Below, piece by piece: positions 31,167 to 39,873 of a stretch of DNA of 64,000 bases. The stretch lies in NCBI RefSeq assembly GCF_001457435.1, contig NZ_LN881717.1:71896-135895 (forward strand), read 5' to 3'. Within the stretch, counting starts at the first letter, position 1. Each line of letters starts with the position of its first letter. The notes under the pieces were generated by a model. It searched no databases, had not been told where the DNA came from, and was given only the letters and a program-made list of their open reading frames with translations. A program made the position numbers and the translations under genes. The stretch is from Actinobaculum massiliense (lineage in GTDB: Bacteria > Actinomycetota > Actinomycetes > Actinomycetales > Actinomycetaceae).

Positions 31167-32304
31167 CGATTTTGGGGAAAATAGCCGCTCCCGCGCGCGT
31201 ACGAGTTCGCGGCGCAACCGCCGCGCGAGTGAACGTGCCCGGCTACGGCGTCGTCGCCAACTAACCACCGCCGTCATTACCTTCTTCCTCGTGGTCATCC
31301 TGACGGCGGCCGCCGTGGTGCTCGGTGGAAAGCTTTTCTCCGGCGGGGGGAGCGTTTCCGATTACGAAGGAACCGGGACCGGCTCGATCCAGGTGGTTAT
31401 TCCAGAAAATGCGACCGGCACGGATATGGCGCGAATTTTGACCGAATCGGGCGTCATCGCCTCCGAAAAACCTTTTATTGACGCGTTCCGAAAGGACGAG
31501 CGGGCCACCGGGATCCAACCCGGTGCCTACGAGTTGCACCAAAAGATGAGCGCGAACGCGGCTTTGCTGGCGCTGCTCGATCCGTCCAATATTGCCACTA
31601 TTAAAGTGACGATTCCCGAGGCATGGACCAAAGATCAGGTGACGGCTCGACTGGTCAACCTTATGGGCTACTCCGAAGATGAGGTGCGTGCCGCCATGCA
31701 AAATGGTGACGCTATTGGGCTTCCCGCGCAGGCGGAGGGGAATATTGAAGGATGGATGGCTCCCGCTACCTATAGCTTCGATCCGGATACCAGCGTGCAA
31801 GACGCGCTATCGCAAATGGTGGCTAAGCAAGTCCGCACCCTCGAATCGCAAAAGATTCCTGCTGACCAGTGGAAAGATGTGCTCACCAAGGCCTCCATTA
31901 TCGAGCGCGAGGCGATTTCTGCCGCGGACTATCCGAAGGTCGCGCGCGTTATCGAAAATAGGCTTGCTGATAAGACCGGCGAAGTGCTTGGCAAGCTACA
32001 AATGGATTCCACGGTTCTCTACGGAGTGGGGAAGACCGGCGGGATTCCCACTGCCTCTGACCTGGCTAACGACAATCCCTATAACACCTATATTCACGCT
32101 GGTCTGACCCCAACCCCGATCGGCCAGCCGCGCCCGGAGGCCATCGCGGCCGCTTACCAGCCCGCCGAAGGCGATTGGCTCTACTTCACCACGGTGAATC
32201 TAGAGACCGGGGAAACAAAGTTCACGGCAAATTACGAAGACCAGCAGCGTTTCAAGGCTGAGCTCGATGCTTGGATTGCGGCGCACCCGGATTATTTGAA
32301 GTAG
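31150..32304 (+). CDS. mltG: Endolytic murein transglycosylase MltG
   Basis: This 384-residue membrane protein cuts nascent peptidoglycan strands and so sets glycan length. A basic cytoplasmic N-terminus (residues 1-37) and one transmembrane helix (about 38-60) precede a LysM-like subdomain and the YceG catalytic domain. Catalytic Glu is in ASIIEREAI (Glu252), with LQMDSTVLYGVG and the conserved YNTYIHAGLTPTPIGQP downstream. ATG 31150 behind GAGGAGG-like sequence overlaps ruvX by 17 bp. Position alaS-ruvX-mltG matches other actinobacteria, where aroE usually follows; here a prepilin peptidase gene intervenes and aroE is absent. Confidence 0.94.
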   Translation: MSDVFDDFGENSRSRARTSSRRNRRASERARLRRRRQLTTAVITFFLVVILTAAAVVLGGKLFSGGGSVSDYEGTGTGSIQVVIPENATGTDMARILTESGVIASEKPFIDAFRKDERATGIQPGAYELHQKMSANAALLALLDPSNIATIKVTIPEAWTKDQVTARLVNLMGYSEDEVRAAMQNGDAIGLPAQAEGNIEGWMAPATYSFDPDTSVQDALSQMVAKQVRTLESQKIPADQWKDVLTKASIIEREAISAADYPKVARVIENRLADKTGEVLGKLQMDSTVLYGVGKTGGIPTASDLANDNPYNTYIHAGLTPTPIGQPRPEAIAAAYQPAEGDWLYFTTVNLETGETKFTANYEDQQRFKAELDAWIAAHPDYLK

Positions 32305-32387
32305 CCGGCGCACGGGTAGCCGGGCTTTTCGAAACTGGTACTGCCGTGCGCTGTGGATGGGAACTCGCGCTACCTGAAGGCCACCCC

Positions 32388-32393
32388 TAGCGT
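32388..32393 (+). promoter_or_regulatory. -10 box of a leaderless promoter for the prepilin peptidase gene
   Basis: TAGCGT ends 6 nt before the ATG at 32400. Confidence 0.4.
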
Positions 32394-32399
32394 GAGGTC

Positions 32400-33056
32400 A
32401 TGGGATTTTGGTCAAAGGAACGCCTCCTGCGAGGCGTGCTCACCCCGCTTGGGGCCACCGGAATTGCGCTGGCGGTATCTGCCCTCTGCGCGTCCTGGTA
32501 CCTGCTGTGCGAATCTGGGTTGGCAGCGTTTCCATTGCCGGCCGGCGAATTGGGAGCGCCGCTCGGGGAATCTTTTGGCCGGCTCTGCGAGCTTGGTATG
32601 GCCTCGCGGATAGGAGCGGCGGAGGCGAGGGTGGCCTGGCTGGTGTGCAGTTGCGCGATAGCGGGTTTCCTCGCGATAGCGGCGTACATCGACCAAACCC
32701 TGCGCATACTTCCCGATCCACTCCTGGCGCTAGCGGGCGCGCCAGCGCTCCTCAACGCGGTTATTTCAGGAAACTATTTCAACCTGCTCGCCGGGGTCGT
32801 GCAGGCCGGTCTGGGTTACGCCTTTAATCGGGTGACGGTTTTTGGGCGGGGAGATGCAAAGCTCATGGGTGTGATGGGGCTCTGGCTGGGCCTGGGCGGC
32901 GGACTGGTGGCATTCGCTTGCGGGGTGGCGGTTGCAGCGGGTGCAACCACTTTCCAGATGATTCAATACGGCTCAGATCCGCGCCGAACCATTGCTTTGG
33001 GGCCGTGGCTAGTGCTCGGAAGCTGCCTTACCTGGATGTTCCTGGTGTGGATGTAA
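32400..33056 (+). CDS. A24-family prepilin peptidase-like membrane protein
   Basis: This 218-residue polytopic protein has about six hydrophobic segments. The aspartic protease signature is present: Asp in AAYIDQTLRILPDPL and the FGRGDAKLMG (GxGD) motif, the two catalytic aspartates of type IV prepilin peptidases. The N-terminal methyltransferase domain with Cys pairs is lacking, as in TadV/CpaA-like enzymes. No pilin or Flp/Tad genes occur nearby, so its substrate must be encoded elsewhere. The start codon is an ATG with a TAGCGT box 6 nt upstream. Confidence 0.82.
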   Translation: MGFWSKERLLRGVLTPLGATGIALAVSALCASWYLLCESGLAAFPLPAGELGAPLGESFGRLCELGMASRIGAAEARVAWLVCSCAIAGFLAIAAYIDQTLRILPDPLLALAGAPALLNAVISGNYFNLLAGVVQAGLGYAFNRVTVFGRGDAKLMGVMGLWLGLGGGLVAFACGVAVAAGATTFQMIQYGSDPRRTIALGPWLVLGSCLTWMFLVWM

Positions 33057-33080
33057 TAGCTGGGAAGAACGCGCTACGCC

Positions 33081-33121
33081 CAGATATGTGAGAGAACTGC
33101 ACACAGATATGTGAGAAAACT
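33081..33121. repeat. Two direct repeats with 23-bp period
   Basis: CAGATATGTGAGAGAACT (33081-33098) and CAGATATGTGAGAAAACT (33104-33121) differ at one base. They lie in the 136-bp gap before aroC. The ATGTGAG core and 23-bp period recur at 43291-43366, suggesting a common origin, perhaps an insertion-sequence end. Confidence 0.7.
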
Positions 33122-33192
33122 TGCCACCTTAATTAGTGTGATGCCGGGAAGCCGTGATTCGGGTGTCGGATATTCATGAAAGAATACAGATC

Positions 33193-34404
33193 ATGTTGAG
33201 GTGGTCTACAGCTGGAGAATCGCACGGGCAAGCACTCGTCTCCCTTATCGAAGGAATCCCTGCCGGGCTTGAAATTTCTACCGCGGATATTGAGCGGGCC
33301 CTCGCACGCCGTCGCTTGGGGCACGGGCGCGGGGCGCGGCAAAAGTTTGAAAAAGACGAGCTCACCGTTCTTTCGGGTCTGCGCCACGGGCACACGCTTG
33401 GATCCCCCATCGCCATGGTGATTGGCAACTCCGAGTGGCCCAAGTGGGAAGCAGTTATGGCCACCGATGAGGTGCCGGCTCAAGCCCTACTCAAGGATGC
33501 CGGAAAAGGCGATACCCGCGAACTGGCGCGAAACAAAAAGCTCACTCGGCCGCGGCCCGGCCACGCGGATTTGACCGGGATGAATAAGTTCGGCTTTGAC
33601 GATGCCCGCAATGTGCTGGAACGCTCTTCGGCCCGGGAAACCGCCGCTCGCGTTGCTGCCGGCGAGGTAGCTCGCCAGCTCCTGCGCCAGGTGGCCGGCA
33701 TTGAGATCATTTCGCATGTTCTCTCCATAGGCACCGCCGCGGACGAATCCGGGCATATCCCCGGGCCCGGCGATGCTGAGCGACTTGATTCCTCTCCGGT
33801 GCGATGCCTAAATCCGGAGGCGGAAACGGCGATGATGGCGGCGATCGACGATGCTAAGCGGGCGGGAGAAACGCTGGGCGGCGTGGTGGAGGCCGTGGCC
33901 TACGGCGTGCCGCAAGGTTTGGGCTCTTACACCACCCCGCACGGCCGCCTCGATGCGGCTCTGGCCGGTGCCATGATGTCCGTGCAGGCGGTGAAGGGGG
34001 TAGCCATTGGCGACGGTTTCGAGACCACGCGCCGCCCCGGATCAGCCGCGCACGATGAGATCGAACGCGAGGATGGCCGTACCCGGCGAGTGACGAACCG
34101 CGCGGGCGGAATCGAAGGCGGAATGTCGAACGGTGAACCCATTCGCGTGACGGTTGGCTTCAAGCCCATTTCCACCGTTCCGCGCGCTTTGCGCACGATT
34201 GACACGCAGACAGGTGAGGAGGCAACCGCAATTCACCAGCGTTCAGACACCTGCGCGGTGGTGCCGGGCGCCGTTATTACCGAGGCAATGCTGGCTCTGA
34301 CCCTAGCCGAGTTCGTGGCGGAGAAATTCGGCGGCGATTCCATTGCGGAAATGCGGCGGAATATGCGCGGCTTCTTGGATTCCATTCCTGAGGTACGCAA
34401 GTGA
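33193..34404 (+). CDS. aroC: Chorismate synthase
   Basis: This 403-residue FMN-dependent enzyme converts EPSP to chorismate. It begins [16 protein letters not shown] and carries the family signatures [52 protein letters not shown] (quoted in part), GVPQGLGSY and [13 protein letters not shown] 33193 is chosen over an in-frame upstream codon at 33154 because homologues start exactly here; the ribosome-binding site is poor. The last bases overlap aroK (GTGA), so both are cotranscribed. Other shikimate genes (aroB, aroE) are absent from the window. Confidence 0.95.
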   Translation: MLRWSTAGESHGQALVSLIEGIPAGLEISTADIERALARRRLGHGRGARQKFEKDELTVLSGLRHGHTLGSPIAMVIGNSEWPKWEAVMATDEVPAQALLKDAGKGDTRELARNKKLTRPRPGHADLTGMNKFGFDDARNVLERSSARETAARVAAGEVARQLLRQVAGIEIISHVLSIGTAADESGHIPGPGDAERLDSSPVRCLNPEAETAMMAAIDDAKRAGETLGGVVEAVAYGVPQGLGSYTTPHGRLDAALAGAMMSVQAVKGVAIGDGFETTRRPGSAAHDEIEREDGRTRRVTNRAGGIEGGMSNGEPIRVTVGFKPISTVPRALRTIDTQTGEEATAIHQRSDTCAVVPGAVITEAMLALTLAEFVAEKFGGDSIAEMRRNMRGFLDSIPEVRK

Positions 34405-35006
34405 GCGTACGCGCGGTGATCGTCGGGCTTCCGGGGGCGGGCAAATCGACCGTCGGGCGGCTGTTGGCGAGGGAACTTTCGGTACCCTTCGCGGACACCG
34501 ACAACCTGGTGGTCACCGTCGCGGGTAAATCTGTTTCCAAGATTTTTGCCGACGACGGCGAAGCCGCCTTCCGAAAACTCGAGGAACGAGAGATCGCCCG
34601 GGCCCTGCATCACTTTGATGGCGTGCTTTCCCTCGGCGGGGGAGCGATTCTTTCCGAAAAGACGCGCTCTACCCTGGCGGATTACCCGACGATTCTGATT
34701 GACGTACCGCTTGATGAGCTCCTGCGGCGAGTCACCAAATCACGCAATAAGCGCCCGCTCCTGCAGGGGGATGCGCGGGCGAACCTGGAACGTATAGCGA
34801 CTGAGCGCCGGCCGCTGTACGAATCAGTGGCGAAAATGCGAATTGAATCTGGGCCGGGGCCGGCGCGGGCGGTAGTGAAATCCGCCGTCGAGAAACTTGC
34901 AGCCTTTGAATCACGCAACGAAACGGACGGGGAAGGGGCCTCGCGGGCGCCTCAGGAGAACGGCACGCTACCCTCGCGGCGGCATGAAAATGACAACGAA
35001 AGCTAG
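34401..35006 (+). CDS. aroK: Shikimate kinase
   Basis: This 201-residue P-loop kinase phosphorylates shikimate at O3. It shows [18 protein letters not shown] (Walker A), FADTDNLV (shikimate-binding Asp), FRKLEEREI and [11 protein letters not shown] (Gly loop), and a lid with KRPLLQG. The fold ends near residue 170; about 30 extra hydrophilic residues follow. The GTG start overlaps the aroC stop by 4 bp. It is followed after 78 bp by efp. Confidence 0.92.
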   Translation: MSVRAVIVGLPGAGKSTVGRLLARELSVPFADTDNLVVTVAGKSVSKIFADDGEAAFRKLEEREIARALHHFDGVLSLGGGAILSEKTRSTLADYPTILIDVPLDELLRRVTKSRNKRPLLQGDARANLERIATERRPLYESVAKMRIESGPGPARAVVKSAVEKLAAFESRNETDGEGASRAPQENGTLPSRRHENDNES

Positions 35007-35084
35007 TTTTGTGGCCGGATAAATGGAGCTTCCTTGAACGGGGCTGTATTCTGGATGGCGGACTAAATCTCGAAAGGAAAACAA

Positions 35085-35648
35085 GTGGCATCAACAAACG
35101 AACTGAAGAACGGCATGATCCTCGTCCTGGACAAGCAGATGTGGCAGGTCGTGGAGTTCCAGCACGTCAAGCCGGGCAAGGGCCCCGCCTTTGTGCGCAC
35201 CAAGCTGAAGAACGTGATGACCGGTAAGACGATTGACCGCACCCTCAACGCGGGCGTGAAGGTGGAGACCGCTACCATCGATCGTCGTGAAATGCAGTAC
35301 CTGTACAACGACGGCACGGACTACATTTTCATGGATAAGGACACCTTCGAGCAGATCCCGGTCTCTCCCGAAACGGTTGGCGACGCCTCGCATTTCCTGC
35401 TGGAGAACAACAATGCCACCGTTGCTTCTAACGACGGCCGCGTGCTGTTCATTGAGCTGCCCGCCTCCGTGGAGCTGAAGGTGACCCACACCGAGCCCGG
35501 CCTGCAGGGTAACCGCTCCAATGCCGGAACCAAGCCGGCGACGGTCGAAACCGGCTACGAGGTTCAGGTGCCGCTGTTCGTCAATGAGGGCGACGTCCTG
35601 AAGGTTGATACCCGCACCGGCGAATACATTTCGCGCGCGAACGACTAA
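35085..35648 (+). CDS. efp: Translation elongation factor P
   Basis: This 187-residue three-domain tRNA mimic relieves ribosome stalling at polyproline. It begins [20 protein letters not shown], and the loop [13 protein letters not shown] carries the conserved Lys modified in many species. OB domains II and III follow, with the C-terminal [28 protein letters not shown] signature. The start codon is GTG or ATG-equivalent at 35085 after a GAAAGGAAAA site; homologue length agrees. It is followed by nusB with a 2-bp gap, one operon. Confidence 0.96.
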   Translation: MASTNELKNGMILVLDKQMWQVVEFQHVKPGKGPAFVRTKLKNVMTGKTIDRTLNAGVKVETATIDRREMQYLYNDGTDYIFMDKDTFEQIPVSPETVGDASHFLLENNNATVASNDGRVLFIELPASVELKVTHTEPGLQGNRSNAGTKPATVETGYEVQVPLFVNEGDVLKVDTRTGEYISRAND

Positions 35649-35650
35649 TT

Positions 35651-36289
35651 ATGGCCAGAAAGTACAAGAAGGAAAAGGGGCGCTCCACCCAGCGGCATCG
35701 CGCGCTTGACGTTCTCTTCGAAGCCGATGAAAAGAACCTCCTTTCCGAGGAGGGGATCTTGCATTTGCTCGAAGATCGCCAGGAGATTTCTACCGCGCAG
35801 GTGCCGATTGGGGAATTTGGCTCGAGCATCGTCGAAGCCTACGCGCGTCATATTTCCAACGTCGACACGCTCATTGAGGCCGCTTCGGAAGACTGGGCCA
35901 TGGATCGAATGAATGGCGTTGACCGCAATATCTTGCGCGGGGCCACCGCCGAATTCATCTATCTCGACACCCCGCGTAGCGCGCTGGTACCCGAGTGGGC
36001 AAATTTGGCTCGTTCAATGTCTACCGAGCGGTCGGTTGGTTTCGTCATGGGAGTGCTGAACCGGGTCGCCGATATTCGCGAACGTGAGCTGGCCGGCGGG
36101 GAAGAACCTGCTGGCGAACAGGCACCGGAGGAAGTTTCGGACGCGGCCTTAGATGCGGAAGTGGAAGCTTCTGATTTTTCGGATTTGACCGAGGAACTGC
36201 AGAAGGAAATTCGGGAGGGAAACATCGAGATTCTCTCCAAGAATGACGCCGTTGCCGAGTCTGACGAGCCCGAAGGCGAGGATCTTTAG
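35651..36289 (+). CDS. nusB: Transcription antitermination protein NusB with acidic C-terminal extension
   Basis: This 212-residue protein has a NusB fold in residues 1-140 (RSTQRHRALDVLFEADEKN, DRMNGVDRNILRGATAEFIYL, SVGFVMGVLNRVADIRE). NusB with S10 binds boxA RNA for rRNA antitermination. After residue 145 comes an Asp/Glu-rich tail of about 65 residues (EEPAGEQAPEEVSDAALDAE onward), roughly half as long again as the usual protein. The gene follows efp by 2 bp and is closed by a terminator. Confidence 0.92.
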   Translation: MARKYKKEKGRSTQRHRALDVLFEADEKNLLSEEGILHLLEDRQEISTAQVPIGEFGSSIVEAYARHISNVDTLIEAASEDWAMDRMNGVDRNILRGATAEFIYLDTPRSALVPEWANLARSMSTERSVGFVMGVLNRVADIRERELAGGEEPAGEQAPEEVSDAALDAEVEASDFSDLTEELQKEIREGNIEILSKNDAVAESDEPEGEDL

Positions 36290-36317
36290 CACCCTCCTCG
36301 TCGCTAGATAAATATTG

Positions 36318-36358
36318 CTGGTGGGAGCCTCAATTCTGAGTTACTCCCACCAGTTTTT
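36318..36358 (+). terminator. Terminator of efp-nusB
   Basis: CTGGTGGGAG (36318-36327) pairs with CTCCCACCAG (36344-36353), followed immediately by TTTTT. Confidence 0.9.
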
Positions 36359-36441
36359 ATGCGGTTATGTCGCGGCGGGCATTGCCTGGCCCAGCTCTGA
36401 CTTGCCCAGCTCAGCCCGCCCGGGGCGAAAGCGACGAGCGG

Positions 36442-36825
36442 CTAGCTTTCGAAACGACCAAAATTCGCGTTGCGGCCAAACAACCTATCGAGCTCGCGAC
36501 GCTCTTTCTTGGTAGGCCGCCCGCTTCCCGGATCGCGCTGCGCCACCGGAAGGAAAGCGCGAGGCCGAGCGGGCGTCAAATCTTCGTAATTCTCACGCGC
36601 CTGCGGGGCGGAAACACGCTTCGTAATAATTCCGGTTACCTTGAGGATCCGGTCAAATCCGGCCACCCGGTAGCGCACAATATCGCCCACCCACACTTTG
36701 CTCGCGGGCTTGACGGGTTCGTCGTTGATGCGAACGTGCCCTGCCTTGCATTCGTTGGTGGCCAGGGAGCGGGTTTTACACTGGCGCACGCTCCACAGCC
36801 AAACGTCGATCCGGGTGGTTTCCAT
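36442..36825 (-). CDS. S4-domain RNA-binding protein (Hsp15-like)
   Basis: This 127-residue protein has an S4 domain (about residues 5-65): RIDVWLWSVRQCKTRSLATNE and a GHVRINDEPVKPASKVWVGD loop, as in heat-shock protein 15 and RqcH-partner RqcP-like proteins, which bind 50S subunits carrying stalled peptidyl-tRNA. The basic C-terminal segment contains RPTKKERRELDRLFG. ATG 36825 is chosen over TTG two codons upstream because TAAGGT sits 7 nt before it (leaderless). It converges with nusB across a terminator. Confidence 0.87.
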   Translation of the reverse strand: METTRIDVWLWSVRQCKTRSLATNECKAGHVRINDEPVKPASKVWVGDIVRYRVAGFDRILKVTGIITKRVSAPQARENYEDLTPARPRAFLPVAQRDPGSGRPTKKERRELDRLFGRNANFGRFES

Positions 36826-36832
36826 AGTCAAA

Positions 36833-36838
36833 ACCTTA
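36833..36838 (-). promoter_or_regulatory. -10 box of a leaderless promoter for the S4-domain gene
   Basis: TAAGGT on the minus strand ends 7 nt before the ATG at 36825. Confidence 0.5.
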
Positions 36839-37096
36839 TCCGTGTTGACGGACAGGGGTGGGTAACAGAGCCGGGCGCGTGCCCGGGCGCAAGTGCTGGG
36901 ACCCAGAATTAAAAGTAGTTAAATTTCAGTAGATCAAAGAGTGTTAAAGCCGTTCTTTCGAGCTATCGTAATAGCATTCAAATGGATGAGGCAGGGGCAC
37001 AGGGAGATACTCGAGCGTCGCGAAAACGCTAGGTTTCCTTTCGAGCGCTTTGTCCATATTGAAGTTATTGGAACAAGCCAACAAGGAGGATCCATC

Positions 37097-37408
37097 GTGG
37101 CAATTCCTCAGCTATCCCACGAGCAGCGTCTAGAGGCGCTAGACAAGGCGGCGAAGGTGCGGCGTGACCGCGCGCAACTCAGGCGAGACTTGAAGGACGG
37201 GTCAATTGGCATTGCCGAGGTCGTAGAACGAGCAAAAACGGATCCCGTGGCGGCCCGCCTGCGGGTTCGCGCCATGCTCCTCGCCCTTCCCGGAGTTGGG
37301 GAGATCAAAGCTGATCGCCTCATGGAGCAGGCAAAGATCTCGCCGAACCGGCGAGTTGGTGGCCTCGGTGTGCTCCAGGTGCGCTCCCTTCTTGATCGCC
37401 TGAGCTAA
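37097..37408 (+). CDS. mihF: Actinobacterial integration host factor mIHF
   Basis: This 103-residue nucleoid-associated protein bends DNA and is essential in mycobacteria. It begins MAIPQLSHEQRLEALDKAAKV and carries LRVRAMLLALPGVGEIKADRLMEQ, a helix-two-turns-helix segment, and SPNRRVGGLGVLQVRSLLDRL, matching mycobacterial IHF in length and order. The GTG at 37097 directly follows AAGGAGGA; the frame is open upstream but unrelated. The gap from 36839 to 37096 is AT-rich near 36910-36975 and probably contains its promoter, though I cannot fix the boxes. gmk follows at 46 bp, the standard mihF-gmk-rpoZ order. Confidence 0.95.
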   Translation: MAIPQLSHEQRLEALDKAAKVRRDRAQLRRDLKDGSIGIAEVVERAKTDPVAARLRVRAMLLALPGVGEIKADRLMEQAKISPNRRVGGLGVLQVRSLLDRLS

Positions 37409-37454
37409 CTAGCGCGATTGCCCATCTGCCACAACGATGTGGCAACATGGGGGC

Positions 37455-38021
37455 ATGGTTGAATCGCGCTCAAAAATATTTGTTATCGCTGGCCCTTCGG
37501 GGGTTGGTAAAGGCACTCTGGTGACGGAGCTAACCAAGCGAAGCGATGCAATATGGGTTTCGATTTCGGCAACCACTCGGGCTCCGCGCCCGGGCGAAAT
37601 TGACGGGGTGTCTTACTTTTTTGTTTCGGACGAGGAGTTCGATCGCCTCGTTGATAGCGGGCAGATGCTGGAGTGGGCAATTGTGCACGGCAGTGCGCGC
37701 TACGGCACCCCGCGTGGGCCGGTTGAAGAAGCGGTAGCGTCCGGGAAAATCGCAATTCTTGAGATTGACCTTGCCGGCGCGCGCCAGGTGCGCCAATCCG
37801 CACCCGAGGCGACGCAAATTTTCATCGCCCCGCCGTCGTCGGAGGAGCTGGAAAGGCGGTTGCGCGGGCGCGGCACGGAAACTCCCGAGCAAATCGAGCG
37901 GCGCCTGCAAACCGCACGCGTCGAGCTGGAAGCAGAAGGGGAGTTCGACGTCGTCGTCGTCAATGACAGCGTGAACCGTGCCACCGATGAACTTCTTCAA
38001 ATCATTGGGATTTCCCGCTAG
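37455..38021 (+). CDS. gmk: Guanylate kinase
   Basis: This 188-residue enzyme phosphorylates GMP to GDP. It has IFVIAGPSGVGKGTLV (P-loop, residues 8-23), SISATTRAPRPGEIDGVSYFF (GMP-binding), and the family region GSARYGTPRGPVEEAVASGK followed by LEIDLAGARQVR. ATG 37455 is the family start, preferred over an in-frame ATG 6 codons upstream. It belongs to the mihF-gmk-rpoZ-coaBC-metK series. Confidence 0.95.
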   Translation: MVESRSKIFVIAGPSGVGKGTLVTELTKRSDAIWVSISATTRAPRPGEIDGVSYFFVSDEEFDRLVDSGQMLEWAIVHGSARYGTPRGPVEEAVASGKIAILEIDLAGARQVRQSAPEATQIFIAPPSSEELERRLRGRGTETPEQIERRLQTARVELEAEGEFDVVVVNDSVNRATDELLQIIGISR

Positions 38022-38096
38022 ACTGAAGCGCTGAAGCTTTTAAGCCCGAACGCGCCCGGAGCGCGAGTCGGTGACTTATCTCAAGAAGGGAAGTCA

Positions 38097-38513
38097 ATGT
38101 TCGGAACTGTTCCGGAACCCGAAGGCATTACCAATCCGCCCATCGATAATCTTCTCAAGAAGATCCCGTCGAAGTACGCACTGTGCTCTATCGCCTCCAA
38201 GCGTGCCCGTCAGGTGAATACTTATCGGCAGGAAATGGCACGAGGGGACGCCAACATTACAACCTACGGCGCGCTCGTTTCCGCTGACCCGGAAGAAAAG
38301 CCCCTCTCCATCGCTTTCCGCGAATTGGATGAGGACAAGCTGGACTGGTCCATCGACGGCAAGTCTCCTGCCGCTGAAGATAGTGCGGAGGAAGCTACTG
38401 GCAAGGATGCGGTGGCCCGTGATGAGGAGTCGGTGGTTTCTGACGCGGCGCAGACCGGCGCGGAAGAGGCGCAGGAAGCCGCGGAAGCTACTGATGAGGC
38501 TCCTGAGGCGTAA
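38097..38513 (+). CDS. rpoZ: RNA polymerase omega subunit
   Basis: This 138-residue protein has the omega fold in residues 10-85: ITNPPIDNLLKKIPSKYALC, SIASKRARQVNTYRQ, and EKPLSIAFRELDEDKLDW. It assists assembly and stability of the polymerase beta' subunit. After residue 85 it carries an unusual acidic Ala/Glu/Asp tail of about 50 residues, similar in composition to the NusB tail. ATG 38097 follows AAGAAGGGA. coaBC begins 17 bp downstream. Confidence 0.94.
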   Translation: MFGTVPEPEGITNPPIDNLLKKIPSKYALCSIASKRARQVNTYRQEMARGDANITTYGALVSADPEEKPLSIAFRELDEDKLDWSIDGKSPAAEDSAEEATGKDAVARDEESVVSDAAQTGAEEAQEAAEATDEAPEA

Positions 38514-38530
38514 CTTTTTGAGGGAAACAC

Positions 38531-39793
38531 GTGGATAAGGACCTCGGTTCACCCCGAGTAGTGGTAGGCGTCACCGGTGGTATCGCGGCATATAAAGTCG
38601 CAACGCTGGTGCGTTTACTCGTTAAAGCGGGAATTGACGTCACGGTGATCCCCACCCCGCAATCGCTTTCGCTCGTTGGTCGTACCACCTGGGAGGCGCT
38701 CACCGGCCATCCCGCGCTGACGGAGGTAACCGACGACGCCGCTGGGGTAGCCCATGTGCGAATTGGAACCCATGCGGATCTGGTTATCCTAGCGCCCGCC
38801 ACCGCCAATACGCTGGCGAAAATGCGACTGGGAATCGCCGATAATCTCCTCACCAATACGCTTTTGGTGGCGCAGTGCCCGGTGCTGGTGGCGCCCGCGA
38901 TGCACACCCAGATGTGGGAGAACCCGGCAACCCGGGACAATGTAGAAACCCTGCGCGGGCGCGGTATTCACGTGATGGAACCGGATTCGGGCCGGCTCAC
39001 CGGAGAAGATTCCGGCAAGGGTCGTATGCCCGAGCCAGAAGATATTGCTGAGCAGGCTTTCGCACTTCTCGGTATGCGTAGCGACTTAGCGGGAACGCGG
39101 GTTGCCATTTCTGCTGGCGGCACGCGTGAGGCCCTGGATCCGGTACGATTCCTGGGGAATCGCTCTTCCGGTCGATTCGGAATTGAAATCGCGAAAAAAC
39201 TACTCGCGCGCGGTGCTGAGGTTCGGCTCGTGGCTGCGAATGTGGAGACCGCACTTCTCGAGCAAGTGCGCGGTGCGAGGATTGAGCGTCTGAGCTCCAC
39301 GGCCCAGCTGCATGAGGCGATGGACGCGGCGGCGCGTGAGGCGGACGTGGTAATTATGTCCGCGGCGGTGGCCGATTTTCGGCCCAAGGACGTGGCTAGC
39401 TCGAAGCAAAAGAAAGATGGTAGTGCTTCGCGCATCCTCGAGCTGGTGGAAAATCCCGATATCCTGGCCGATCTTGGGCACCATCGGCGTCGTGAAAATC
39501 AACTGATTATTGGTTTCGCGGCGGAAACAGGTGACGAGCGCGGCAGCGTGGTGGACTACGGGCGCCGCAAAGCTCAACGCAAAGGCACCGACCTAACGGT
39601 GGTCAACGAAGTGGGAGATGCTACCGGTTTCGGTGATGTCTCGACGGCGATCACCGTGCTCGATTCGCACGGGCAGACCGTGGCGCAGGCAAGCGGCACG
39701 AAGGCGCAGATGGCGAACGTAATTGTGGACGCCATTGCGGAAAGAATTTACGCGGCGGGCGGCGAAGGTTCCGCCCGAGACTACACTAGGTAA
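38531..39793 (+). CDS. coaBC: Phosphopantothenoylcysteine decarboxylase / phosphopantothenate-cysteine ligase
   Basis: This 420-residue bifunctional protein performs two steps of coenzyme A synthesis. The N-terminal flavoprotein decarboxylase (residues 1-190) has [29 protein letters not shown] and [12 protein letters not shown]; the C-terminal ligase (from about 195) has [25 protein letters not shown] and AAVADFRP. The flap reads [13 protein letters not shown], without the Cys found at this place in E. coli Dfp, as I recall for other actinobacteria. The start codon is GTG at 38531 behind GAGGGAAA. A 7-bp hairpin overlaps the stop. Confidence 0.95.
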   Translation: MDKDLGSPRVVVGVTGGIAAYKVATLVRLLVKAGIDVTVIPTPQSLSLVGRTTWEALTGHPALTEVTDDAAGVAHVRIGTHADLVILAPATANTLAKMRLGIADNLLTNTLLVAQCPVLVAPAMHTQMWENPATRDNVETLRGRGIHVMEPDSGRLTGEDSGKGRMPEPEDIAEQAFALLGMRSDLAGTRVAISAGGTREALDPVRFLGNRSSGRFGIEIAKKLLARGAEVRLVAANVETALLEQVRGARIERLSSTAQLHEAMDAAAREADVVIMSAAVADFRPKDVASSKQKKDGSASRILELVENPDILADLGHHRRRENQLIIGFAAETGDERGSVVDYGRRKAQRKGTDLTVVNEVGDATGFGDVSTAITVLDSHGQTVAQASGTKAQMANVIVDAIAERIYAAGGEGSARDYTR

Positions 39794-39873
39794 GGGGAGC
39801 TTTACCTAGAGCAGAGATTGCCCTGCGCAATACTTTTTTAAACCAGAGTCTTGAGGAAACCAAGGAGTTAGAA

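Noticed and set aside
38531-39793. coaBC as an inactive gene because the E. coli flap Cys is missing
   Set aside because: All other motifs are intact and I recall the same RLTG-type flap in other actinobacterial CoaBC proteins.
39794-39873. SAM riboswitch upstream of metK
   Set aside because: The 80-nt gap has only a 7-bp hairpin overlapping the coaBC stop; no SAM-I, SAM-II or SAM-IV core is recognisable.
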